In this document: positions 26,987 through 35,458 of the stretch, piece by piece
How positions within the stretch are numbered: position 1 is the stretch's first letter
Layout of the letters: each line of letters begins with the position of its first letter
Source: Pseudohongiella nitratireducens
Lineage (GTDB): Bacteria > Pseudomonadota > Gammaproteobacteria > Pseudomonadales > Pseudohongiellaceae
Length of the DNA: 64,000 nt
Assembly (NCBI RefSeq): GCF_001642735.1
Contig: NZ_LWHM01000001.1
Span: 248,001-312,000, forward strand
Direction of reading: 5' to 3'
The notes under the pieces: model-generated
What the model saw: only the letters and a program-made list of their open reading frames with translations
Told to the model about the DNA's origin: nothing
The model's database searches: none
Translations under genes and position numbers: made by a program

Positions 26987-28951
26987 TTACTGCTCACGCC
27001 ATTGATCATGTACGTTAATCACCGGCTCAAAGGTTTCACCGTTCTCACGCGCTTCCAGAGTCGCTTCTTTCATGTCTGTATCAATCCAGTGCAGGAAGTA
27101 CACCGTATTGGCATCTCCAACACGGTGGTTGAAGAAATCAGGGTAACGAACCCAGCGCCAGTGCCCCATACGGTAAAAATCTTGGACGTACCCTGGCACA
27201 AATGAGGCATGGTCGTGATGAATTTGCAGCATCTGATGCGACATTTCAACCATCGCATCACGATCACTGGACTGCGTGTAGCGATCAATGATCTGGTCCA
27301 TTTCATGGATTGCAACCATCTCCATGTTATTGGTCTGGACCTTCACTTCACGTTCCAGGTTGACTGACCCGTCTTCCAGGAAGGCATCGTCGTAGGCATT
27401 ATCAGAGTGCATGGTGTCCCAAAAACGTGGATACATTTCCACGCCCACGCCTAGTCCGACCAGTGCGATCTCATGTTGCTTTTCCTGTGCTTTCTTCCAT
27501 GACGCTGTCTGATCCAGAACTTCAATACGGAACTCGAGTCCAGCTTTTAAGGCTTCTTCACGCAAAATAGTCAGTATGTCGGCTAATGACGGATAACCGG
27601 TAGTGATAGTAAACGCCAGGCGCTGCCCTTGCTCATTGACCAAAATGCCATCCGGACCACGCTCGGTGAAACCTGCCACGGCAAAATGTTCCAATGCCTG
27701 GTCGATATCAAATGGTCTCGCCTCAATGGTGGGATGAGAAAATTCACCATAACCATCGCTGGCTGTATTCATTCGCGCATAGTCATCACGGAAAAACTGC
27801 TCGATTACCAGATCAAAATTTGATGCGTACTGAATTCCCTCTCGCACATGTTGGTTATCCAAAAGTGGTTGTGAGGTATTGATCCATAGGCCGATATTGG
27901 GTCGAGGTCGCTGGTTATAGAAGACTTCCTTGTGGATATATCCATTCTGCACATCCGGGTCATTATCTGGCAATTTTTCGTACCAATACTCTGAAGTGTT
28001 CAAGCCAAACTTATCAACATCTCCTCGTTTGAAAGCTTCAAATGCATTATTGGGATCCCGAATCACACTGAATACAATACGGTCAACGTTAAAGCGGTTG
28101 CGATAGAATTTTTTATCTTTTGCCCACCAATCTGTTTGACGAGTTAAAGCAATTGATCGCCCCTGAATAATATCTTCATCACGAACAACATATGCTCCTG
28201 TCGTCGGCACAAATTCCCATTGATACCTTTCAATAAAATCATGATCTAAATCCTTGTAGAAATGCTGAGGCTCCGGGCGCAGGTCCAAGATGTGGTGAAA
28301 AAAATCCGGCTTAGCTGTATTCATGGTGACCGAAATGGTGTGGTCATCGTATTTGGTAATTTTATTGAACGTGGTGGAATAGTAGTTGTTATACCAAGGC
28401 TCAACGATGTAATCCGATAAATAGAAAAAGAAGGTGAAGAAGAAATCATCAGCAGTTACTGGCTCACCATCTGACCAGCGCGCATCGGGGTCTAACCTTG
28501 CATAAACCGTTGCCGAATCCTGATCAACAGCCCACTCTGACGCGATTCCTGGAAAGAATTCGAAATCTCGATCAGGGTGGGCGCTGGCCAATGGTAGCCT
28601 CACATTATCTAATAAATACCCGCGAAACGCTCCATTGGAATCAGGCCCTACATAACGAAGAGTTCGCGGAAAATCCTGAACATAGCTATATTCCGTCCCG
28701 CCTTTGGTAGCCTCCGGCGAACCAAGATCAGGCAGCTCCATGCCATTTTCCCAGTTCAGGTCTGCGGGCAGGTCAGCCGGGGTTTTGAACTGAAACAGTT
28801 CCGGGTGAGCAGCGTAGTAATCATTCACTTCCTGAGTAATATCACGCGTACTGACCTCTTCCTCACTACCGCCACCACAGGCAACCAGTAACCCGGCTGC
28901 CAGGACAACGGCAAATGTATTGCGTAGATTCCTGTTTAGCTGCCCGAACAT
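26987..28951 (-). CDS. Extracellular solute-binding protein, family 5 (YejA-like), lipoprotein
   Basis: A 654-residue periplasmic binding lipoprotein (lipobox GLLVACGGG). After a short acidic linker, the SBP family 5 fold begins; FPRTLRYVGPDSNGAFRGYL, PLASAHPDRDFEFFPGIASEW and DARWSDGEPVTADDFFFTFFF are typical of YejA, which in E. coli collects peptides and microcin C. Length (604 in E. coli YejA) and context with YejB/YejE-like permeases agree. Gly at +2 after the Cys suggests it may go to the outer membrane or remain free for periplasmic binding; anchoring side is uncertain. Confidence 0.92.
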   Translation of the reverse strand: MFGQLNRNLRNTFAVVLAAGLLVACGGGSEEEVSTRDITQEVNDYYAAHPELFQFKTPADLPADLNWENGMELPDLGSPEATKGGTEYSYVQDFPRTLRYVGPDSNGAFRGYLLDNVRLPLASAHPDRDFEFFPGIASEWAVDQDSATVYARLDPDARWSDGEPVTADDFFFTFFFYLSDYIVEPWYNNYYSTTFNKITKYDDHTISVTMNTAKPDFFHHILDLRPEPQHFYKDLDHDFIERYQWEFVPTTGAYVVRDEDIIQGRSIALTRQTDWWAKDKKFYRNRFNVDRIVFSVIRDPNNAFEAFKRGDVDKFGLNTSEYWYEKLPDNDPDVQNGYIHKEVFYNQRPRPNIGLWINTSQPLLDNQHVREGIQYASNFDLVIEQFFRDDYARMNTASDGYGEFSHPTIEARPFDIDQALEHFAVAGFTERGPDGILVNEQGQRLAFTITTGYPSLADILTILREEALKAGLEFRIEVLDQTASWKKAQEKQHEIALVGLGVGVEMYPRFWDTMHSDNAYDDAFLEDGSVNLEREVKVQTNNMEMVAIHEMDQIIDRYTQSSDRDAMVEMSHQMLQIHHDHASFVPGYVQDFYRMGHWRWVRYPDFFNHRVGDANTVYFLHWIDTDMKEATLEARENGETFEPVINVHDQWREQ

Positions 28952-28971
28952 AATAAACCCCTCTATACCGA

Positions 28972-30039
28972 TTATTTGTATACCGTAAATTTCTTGGGAT
29001 CAAACGACTCACGGATCGCTTCACCAATAAACGTCACTAATGTCAGCACAATAACCAGCGTGCTGAATGCCGCCGTCACAATCCAGGGCGCTGTACGCAG
29101 GTTGCTGGTCCCTTGCTTCAACAGTTCACCCAGACTCGCCGTGGGCGGCGGCAGACCAAAGCCCAGAAAATCCAGCGCGGTCACGGCAGTAATCGCAGAA
29201 ATGACCGTAAACGGCATAAACGTCACCAGCGTGGCCAGCACGTTAGGCAGAATATGCTTGAACACAATACGCGCATCGGAGGCGCCGATTACACGAGCCG
29301 ATGCCACATAATCCCTGACCTTCTGCTTATAGGTCTCGGTGCGCATGTAGTATGTCATCGTGGTCCAGGAAAACATGACCATGACCACCAGCAGAATCAT
29401 GATTCTCGTTCCCACCGCAAATGTCGCCGGCACCACCGAGAATATAATAATGACCATGTAAAGGAAGGGAATATTGCTCCAGATCTCAATCACACGCTGG
29501 AACAGCAAATCAAACGTGCCACCCAGATAGCCCATCGCCGCCCCGATCGCGATACCCACGCCGTACACCGCAACAGTGAAGGCAATGGCAAAGAACATGG
29601 CGGTACGCGTCCCATAGAACAGGCGCGCCAGAATATCCCGACTGGTGGTATCGGTGCCAAGATAGTGCCGATACTCTAAAGAGGGAGGCTCCGGGCGAAA
29701 CACACCTGAGGTAGAGTGGTTTTCATTAGGGCCGTAAGGTACCAGTGGCAGTAACACCCAATTACCCTCATCCGCCTCGGCAAAGGCTTCTTTGAGTTCA
29801 CGGTAGTTTGTCTCATAGGTGTAAGATTGCCCAAAATCAGTGCCTGGGTGAAACTCGCCGTAAGTGGGAAAGTACAGCTCACCTTCATAACTGACGATCA
29901 GGGCGCGGTTGTTAATCAGCAGCTCACCAATCACAAACAGCAAGAACAGAAAACCCAGAATCAGCAGACTGTAGTAGCCACGCTTGATCTCGCGGAAGCG
30001 GTTCAGTTTTTTTAGGGTTTCTGGAGTTAGCCTGAACAT
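28972..30039 (-). CDS. Peptide ABC transporter permease, YejE-like
   Basis: A 355-residue permease of the OppC branch. The first helix is YYSLLILGFLFLLFVIGELL, followed by a ~100-residue periplasmic segment with NNRALIVSYEGELYFPTYGEF and a pair of Y-x-E-T repeats, as in E. coli YejE (341 residues). Five more helices follow, with the EAA-type coupling motif VRDYVASARVIGASDARIVF contacting the ATPases. RHYLGTDTTSRDILARLFYG is the classic OppC N-terminal block. It pairs with the YejB-like permease upstream (nine-base gap). Confidence 0.93.
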   Translation of the reverse strand: MFRLTPETLKKLNRFREIKRGYYSLLILGFLFLLFVIGELLINNRALIVSYEGELYFPTYGEFHPGTDFGQSYTYETNYRELKEAFAEADEGNWVLLPLVPYGPNENHSTSGVFRPEPPSLEYRHYLGTDTTSRDILARLFYGTRTAMFFAIAFTVAVYGVGIAIGAAMGYLGGTFDLLFQRVIEIWSNIPFLYMVIIIFSVVPATFAVGTRIMILLVVMVMFSWTTMTYYMRTETYKQKVRDYVASARVIGASDARIVFKHILPNVLATLVTFMPFTVISAITAVTALDFLGFGLPPPTASLGELLKQGTSNLRTAPWIVTAAFSTLVIVLTLVTFIGEAIRESFDPKKFTVYK

Positions 30040-30048
30040 GAGATCTGC

Positions 30049-31068
30049 CTAGTTAAACCGGATGCGCGGGTCAACCAGCGCGACAAGGATGTCTGAAATA
30101 ATATTGCCTATCAGCAGCAACAGACTCGCCAACAGGACAATGCCCATCACCACCGGGTAATCACGATCAAGAATGGCATTGAGGCCCAGCAAGCCAAACC
30201 CGTCAATATCAAAAATGGTTTCAATCAGGAAGGAGCCGGTCACCAGCAAAGTGATATTTTGTCCGAAGGTGGTGGCAATCGGAATCATGGAATTACGTAA
30301 CGCATGGTTAGTCACCGCTTTGCGGAACGACACACCTTTGGCAATAGCGGTTCTGATGTAGTCAGCAGCCAGGTTATCCATCAGGTGGTTTTTCAGCAGC
30401 AGCGTGACCAGGGCAAAACTGCCTACCAGATAACAGATCAGTGGCAGTATCGAATGTTGCGCCAGATCAGCGACCTTGCCCATAAAATCCTTTTCAGCGA
30501 ACTGCATGCTGACAAAGCCGCCCATCGGGAACCATTCGAGCTTCACTGAAAAATATAGCAGCAGTAATGACCCCAGTGCATACCCGGGGATGGCATAACC
30601 GGTAAATATCAGTATCGAGGTGACGTTATCAACGACTGTCCGGTGCTTGATGGCTTTGAGTACACCAAGCGGGATACAGACCGCATAAGTGATAAAGAGA
30701 GTGATAAGGCCGTAATATAAAGAGATGGGAAAGCGGGAACTGATAACGTCTGTAACGGGCTGGTTGTAGCGATAGGATGTGCCAAGATCGCCTTGTAGCA
30801 CCTTGCCCATCCAGTCGAAATAGCTGACCAGCACCGGTTTATCGAATCCGTAATATTCTTTCAGTCGGTCCAGTTGAGCTTGTGACAGTGCCATGCCCTG
30901 CCCCACCTGGGAAGCACCGCCGCCGGAAATGCTCATCTGCTGCGATTCCATGATGGCCCGCTCGAGCGGGCCACCGGGCACCAGACGGGTGATGAGAAAC
31001 ACAATAATGGTCACACCAATCAATGTCGGCGGAATCAGCAGCAATCGCCGCAGAAAATAGTCACGCAT
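30049..31068 (-). CDS. Peptide ABC transporter permease, YejB-like
   Basis: A 339-residue OppB-branch permease. The N-terminus MRDYFLRRLLLIPPTLIGVT and LVPGGPLERAIMESQ resemble E. coli YejB (364 residues), including the loop insert rich in Gly/Ser/Gln (SISGGGASQVGQGMALSQ) ahead of YYGFDKPVLVSYFDW. The coupling motif is DYIRTAIAKGVSFRKAVTNH, and the C-terminus RDYPVVMGIVLLASLLLL...VDPRIRF is diagnostic. It follows the first system's OppF gene by 11 bases, which argues that all ten transporter genes are one transcript. Confidence 0.94.
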   Translation of the reverse strand: MRDYFLRRLLLIPPTLIGVTIIVFLITRLVPGGPLERAIMESQQMSISGGGASQVGQGMALSQAQLDRLKEYYGFDKPVLVSYFDWMGKVLQGDLGTSYRYNQPVTDVISSRFPISLYYGLITLFITYAVCIPLGVLKAIKHRTVVDNVTSILIFTGYAIPGYALGSLLLLYFSVKLEWFPMGGFVSMQFAEKDFMGKVADLAQHSILPLICYLVGSFALVTLLLKNHLMDNLAADYIRTAIAKGVSFRKAVTNHALRNSMIPIATTFGQNITLLVTGSFLIETIFDIDGFGLLGLNAILDRDYPVVMGIVLLASLLLLIGNIISDILVALVDPRIRFN

Positions 31069-31079
31069 AAAGGGTCGGC

Positions 31080-32042
31080 TTACTCCGGTTGATACAAATG
31101 ACAGGCAACCAGGCGGTCTTCATCGACCAGGGGGAGTAGTTGCGGTGTCACTTCCCGGCAAACAGGCATCACTTTGGGGCATCGGCCAGCAAAACGACAA
31201 CCTGTTGGCACATTTACCGGAGATGGTATCTCACCTTGGATGGTGGTTGAAGCCCGTTGTTTCTCTAATTCCGGATCCGGCTCCGGATTTGAGGCTGTCA
31301 GCACCTGAGTATAGGGGTGTTTAGGCGAGAAATATACATCGCTCGCCGGCCCGATCTCGACCAGCGCCCCCAGGTACATGACGGCCATGCGATCACTGAT
31401 ATAGCGCACCATGGACAGGTCATGAGCAATAAACAGCATGGTCAAACCCATGGACTGCTTCAGGTTATTCAGTAGATTGACGACTTGAGCCTGAACGGAG
31501 ACGTCCAGCGCCGAAATCGGTTCGTCACAAACCACAAATTCCGGCTCCATGATCAGGGCACGGGCGATCCCGATGCGCTGCCGTTGCCCCCCCGAGAATT
31601 CATGGGGATAACGCGACGCATGCCCTGCCGATAAGCCAACCCTGTCCAGCCATTCAGCAACGCGCTGCTGTTTCTGGCTATTGCTGAGTTTACGACCACG
31701 TAACCCTTCGGCGATGATCTCACCGACAGTCATGCGCGGGTTCAGTGACGAATACGGATCCTGAAAGATCATCTGCATCCGCGACGCCAGTCGCTGAAAA
31801 TCAGCGGCCTTGTACCGCTGAGGCAAAGCCTGCCCCCCATAATAAACGGTACCCGCAGACTTATCATGCAGGCCCAGCAGCGCCTTGCCCAAGGTGGATT
31901 TGCCAGAGCCGCTTTCACCCACCAGCCCCAGCGTTTCACCTTCGGCAATCTCCAGGCTAATGCCATCAACCGCATGCACACGCTGCCCGCGCCCAAGGTC
32001 AAAATATTTGCGTAAATCATCAAGCTTGACCAGTGCTGTCAT
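31080..32042 (-). CDS. Peptide ABC transporter ATP-binding protein (OppF/DppF type), Opp-like system
   Basis: A 320-residue ATPase with Walker A GESGSGKSTLG, signature [14 protein letters not shown], Walker B FVVCDEPISALD and FIAHDLSMVRYI. The C-terminal Cys motif is TGCRFAGRCPKVMPVCRE. It is the fifth gene from the start of the cluster and overlaps its OppD-type partner by four bases. It probably couples to the OppB/OppC permeases at 33100-35452. Confidence 0.92.
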   Translation of the reverse strand: MTALVKLDDLRKYFDLGRGQRVHAVDGISLEIAEGETLGLVGESGSGKSTLGKALLGLHDKSAGTVYYGGQALPQRYKAADFQRLASRMQMIFQDPYSSLNPRMTVGEIIAEGLRGRKLSNSQKQQRVAEWLDRVGLSAGHASRYPHEFSGGQRQRIGIARALIMEPEFVVCDEPISALDVSVQAQVVNLLNNLKQSMGLTMLFIAHDLSMVRYISDRMAVMYLGALVEIGPASDVYFSPKHPYTQVLTASNPEPDPELEKQRASTTIQGEIPSPVNVPTGCRFAGRCPKVMPVCREVTPQLLPLVDEDRLVACHLYQPE

Positions 32043-33103
32043 GGCGACACCTCCTGGTCTGCCGTATCTGAAACTGGCTTCGACACGCCCTGACTTTCAG
32101 CACGGTGCAGCCCCTCAACTTCACGCGGCTGACGCGGATGTTGCAGCCAGCAACGGGACGTGTGGGTATCACTTAAGCGGAAAGACGCGGGGTCGTCAGT
32201 CTGGCACACCTGCATATGCCAGGGGCATCGCGCGCAGTAAGCGCAACCTTGCGGAGGCGAGAACAGGTCCGGTGGACTACCGGGAATAGGTTCCAGCACG
32301 TGGTTCTCATCGGACTCGGCACTGGGCATGGCCTGCTTCAAGCCCAGTGTATAGGGGTGCGCTGATTCGTAGAACAGTTCGTTAACGGTAGCCGCTTCAA
32401 CAATTTGCCCCGCATACATGACCGCGACCTTGTCTGCCATACGAGCCACAACCGCCAGGTCATGAGTGATCAGTATGATCGCCATGCCTGTCTCTTTCTG
32501 AATATCTTGTAGCAGATCCAGGATTTGCGCCTGAATGGTGACATCCAGCGCCGTGGTGGGTTCATCTGCAATCAATACCGCAGGTTTGCAGGCAACCGCC
32601 ATGGCAATCATGACTCGCTGCAACATACCGCCGGAAAATTCAAAGGGGTATTGCGCGGCTCGTTTAGGTGCTTCAGGTATTTTTACCAGCTCCAGCAACT
32701 CAATCGCTCGCTTCCAGGCTTCTTTGGGCGAATAATCGCGGTGCACTTTCAGGGTTTCGGCGATCTGGTCCCCAATCCGCATGGTTGGATTCAGTGAAGA
32801 CATCGGGTCCTGAAAAATCATGCCGATTTCGTCACCACAAATAGTCCGTCCATCCATTTCCAGACGGCCCAGAAAGTCCTGCCCCCGCAGTTTGGCACTG
32901 CCTTGGGTAATGCGACCGGGGGGCATGGGAATCAGCCCCATCACTGCCTGCATGGTTACCGATTTACCACTGCCTGACTCACCCACAATGGCCAGCGTTT
33001 GTCCGGCTTCAACATCAAAACTCACACCACGGACCGCTTTGACGATACCGCCATAAGTGGCAAATTCCACGTGCAGATTCTCGACACTGAGTAATGCTGT
33101 CAT
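32039..33103 (-). CDS. Peptide ABC transporter ATP-binding protein (OppD/DppD type), Opp-like system
   Basis: A 354-residue ATPase: Walker A GESGSGKSVTM, signature FSGGMLQRVMIAMA, Walker [13 protein letters not shown] and LITHDLAVVARM. The Cys-rich tail reads PPQGCAYCARCPWHMQVCQT. About 40 residues follow that motif (DTHTSRCWLQHPRQPREVEG onward), longer than usual and without recognisable fold. It overlaps the permease gene upstream and the OppF gene downstream by four bases each, a fully coupled set. Confidence 0.92.
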   Translation of the reverse strand: MTALLSVENLHVEFATYGGIVKAVRGVSFDVEAGQTLAIVGESGSGKSVTMQAVMGLIPMPPGRITQGSAKLRGQDFLGRLEMDGRTICGDEIGMIFQDPMSSLNPTMRIGDQIAETLKVHRDYSPKEAWKRAIELLELVKIPEAPKRAAQYPFEFSGGMLQRVMIAMAVACKPAVLIADEPTTALDVTIQAQILDLLQDIQKETGMAIILITHDLAVVARMADKVAVMYAGQIVEAATVNELFYESAHPYTLGLKQAMPSAESDENHVLEPIPGSPPDLFSPPQGCAYCARCPWHMQVCQTDDPASFRLSDTHTSRCWLQHPRQPREVEGLHRAESQGVSKPVSDTADQEVSP

Positions 33104-34500
33104 TCTGCACTCCTCATTTTCGCATCCAGCGCATCGCGCAACCCGTCACCCAGCAGGTTAAAAGCCAGCACGGTAATACTGATCATGGCTGCCGGAAAGA
33201 CCAGTTCATGCGGATGCGTCAGCATATTCTTCAGACCTTCGTTACACATACTGCCCCAGGATGCCGTGGGCGGCGCAACACCCATGCCAATAAATGACAG
33301 GAAAGCTTCGGTAAAAATGGCGGAAGGTACTGCAAAGGTCAGAGTAACCAGAATCACACCCAGGGTGTTGGGAATCATGTGACGCAAAATCAGGTAATGA
33401 TGGGACGCTCCCAACAGTTTGGCGGCACTGACATAGGCTTCCTCGCGAATCTGCAGGATTTGCCCGCGCACCAGACGGGCGGTCGCAGGCCATAACAGCA
33501 CCACGAGAGCAATCAACATCGGCACAATACCGCTCTCTCCCGGCCCGATACCGAATACCACCTGAAAGAGAATCATAAACAGCAGGAAAGGCAGCGCTAC
33601 CACGAAGTCTGCAAAGCGCATCATTACCTGGTCAGCCTTGCCGCCCAAAAAGCCTGCGCTGGCGCCATATACCACACCAATCACAACATAGAGCAGTGGC
33701 GCCAGCAAACCAATAAAGAGGGACACTCGTGCCCCGGCCATTAACCTCGCCAACATATCCCGACCCAGGTAGTCAGTGCCCAGCGGGTGCCAGGGCATCA
33801 TGACCTCATCACCTACGGCCAGACTCTCACCGGCGCCAACCAACCCTCGGTTGCGCGCTTCCACTGCCGTGATCACACGACCCACGTTGACTTCAACTGT
33901 CTCAAACTGATCGGTTGGCTGCCCTAACTCGTCCAGGACCACCACGGCGTAATAATAGTCCCGGGCGCGTAAGTCCAGACGATCCTCATACCAGTAAACA
34001 TTGTCCCGAGTGATATCTGCCAGCGGAATACCCAATGCTTGCGGGTCCTCAATGGGATAGTTGTTGCGATAAACACGATAATTGTCGGCACCGGGCATGG
34101 GATCCCAGAGCAGGCGCACCCGTAGTGTTGTGGGCTCTGCCGCCAACCGTAAACCGCTGCCACCCGCAAAGTCTGGTTCTACCTGGCCATTCACCCAGGG
34201 CTCATAAGCTTCTGCCACCAATGCACTGCGGTCAGCGCCAGGTGCAATACTGATCTGATCCACATCCTGAAGTGCCGGGTCAACACGCCAGATCATTGGT
34301 CCGATGAAGGTAAACAGCAGCAAACCAATCACCAGATACAAGGAGACCAGTGCCCGCCTGTTCGCTTTCAGTCGGATCCAGGCATCCTGCCAGTACGAGC
34401 GCGACGGGCGGACCAGCAGTGGCGTCGTGGACTGCTCACCCAGTGGCTCGAAGTCGGAATCTCTTAACGTGCGGTGCACGCCATCATTATATTGACTCAT
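33100..34500 (-). CDS. Peptide ABC transporter permease (OppC type) with an inserted fibronectin III-like periplasmic domain
   Basis: A 466-residue OppC-branch permease, about 150 residues longer than usual. The first helix (about 45-65, ALVSLYLVIGLLLFTFIGPM) is normal, and the block GTDYLGRDMLARLMAGARVS that usually follows within ~50 residues comes only near residue 235. The inserted stretch contains TTLRVRLLWDPMPGADNYRV, YRNNYPIEDP and ARDYYYAVVVLDELGQPTDQ, the strand pattern of a fibronectin type III domain (V-x-L-x-W-x-P-x-x-G-A-x-x-Y-x-V-Y-R; Y-Y-Y-x-V-x-A). It would lie in the periplasm between TM1 and TM2, where the binding protein docks. The EAA loop REEAYVSAAKLLGASHHYLI and the remaining helices are standard. 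Confidence 0.9.
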   Translation of the reverse strand: MSQYNDGVHRTLRDSDFEPLGEQSTTPLLVRPSRSYWQDAWIRLKANRRALVSLYLVIGLLLFTFIGPMIWRVDPALQDVDQISIAPGADRSALVAEAYEPWVNGQVEPDFAGGSGLRLAAEPTTLRVRLLWDPMPGADNYRVYRNNYPIEDPQALGIPLADITRDNVYWYEDRLDLRARDYYYAVVVLDELGQPTDQFETVEVNVGRVITAVEARNRGLVGAGESLAVGDEVMMPWHPLGTDYLGRDMLARLMAGARVSLFIGLLAPLLYVVIGVVYGASAGFLGGKADQVMMRFADFVVALPFLLFMILFQVVFGIGPGESGIVPMLIALVVLLWPATARLVRGQILQIREEAYVSAAKLLGASHHYLILRHMIPNTLGVILVTLTFAVPSAIFTEAFLSFIGMGVAPPTASWGSMCNEGLKNMLTHPHELVFPAAMISITVLAFNLLGDGLRDALDAKMRSAE

Positions 34501-34519
34501 AAGTTAATCTGTCTGTTGC

Positions 34520-35452
34520 TCATTGCAGCCGAACCCGTGGGTCTACCCAGCTATAAACCAGATCCACCAGGATCACCATAAATACCAGAAAAGCCCCATA
34601 AAAGACGGTTGTGCCCATGATCACGGTATAATCCAGCTGCTGCACCGCCTGAACAAAATAGCGACCCAGCCCGGGGATGGCGAACACCAGTTCAACCACA
34701 AAACCACCCGTAGTGATGGCAGCAATCGCAGGACCTAATACAGTAATCACTGGCAGCACGGCATTGCGTAACTGGTGGTGGGTAAAGATGCGGGACATGG
34801 GCAGCCCCTTTGCTTTCGCGGTACGGATGTAATCAGCACTCATGACTTCCAGCATGGAAGAGCGCATCAAACGTGTCATATAGGCCATGGTGCCAAGGCC
34901 CAGCACCAGCGCCGGCAGCAGCATATGCGACACCGTACCCCAGCCAGCAACTGGCAGCAGCGTCCGGCCTGCCGCGGAGTTTAGTCCTACCAGCCCAAGC
35001 TGCCCTAACGCAGCAAACACAAAGCTGGGCACCGATATGCCCAGGATAACCAGAAACATAATGATGTAGTCAGGCAGACGATTCCGGTACAGGGCTGTTA
35101 ACGCCCCCCACAGTACGCCGCCAAGAGCAGCAATCATTACCGCAAGAATACCTAAGGTGGCAGAGACAGGGAAATGTTCACGTATGATGTCGTTCACTTC
35201 CCGGTTCTGCTGGGTATAACTGATACCAAAATCACCACGCAGCATATTGCCCAGGAAGATGACATATTGTTCGCCCAGTGGCCTGTCCAGGCCATATCGG
35301 GCTTCCAGGTTGGCTCGAATGGCTTCAGTTGACGCCCGCTCACCTGAAAGAGGGTCTCCCGGCACGCTGTGCATGCCGAAAAAAGTGGCAGTAGCAATGA
35401 ACCAGACGGTGATAATCCCCTGCAACACACGTTTTAGCGTATAGGCCCACAT
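34520..35452 (-). CDS. Peptide ABC transporter permease (OppB type)
   Basis: A 310-residue inner-membrane permease with six helices and typical OppB blocks: YTLKRVLQGIITVWFIATAT, HSVPGDPLSGERAS, ARYGLDRPLGEQYVIFLGNM, the coupling motif DYIRTAKAKGLPMSRIFTHH and the C-terminal YSWVDPRVRLQ. It pairs with the OppC-type permease with the inserted domain. The gene starts six bases after the binding-protein stop. Length is normal for OppB/DppB. Confidence 0.94.
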   Translation of the reverse strand: MWAYTLKRVLQGIITVWFIATATFFGMHSVPGDPLSGERASTEAIRANLEARYGLDRPLGEQYVIFLGNMLRGDFGISYTQQNREVNDIIREHFPVSATLGILAVMIAALGGVLWGALTALYRNRLPDYIIMFLVILGISVPSFVFAALGQLGLVGLNSAAGRTLLPVAGWGTVSHMLLPALVLGLGTMAYMTRLMRSSMLEVMSADYIRTAKAKGLPMSRIFTHHQLRNAVLPVITVLGPAIAAITTGGFVVELVFAIPGLGRYFVQAVQQLDYTVIMGTTVFYGAFLVFMVILVDLVYSWVDPRVRLQ

Positions 35453-35458
35453 ATCCCG

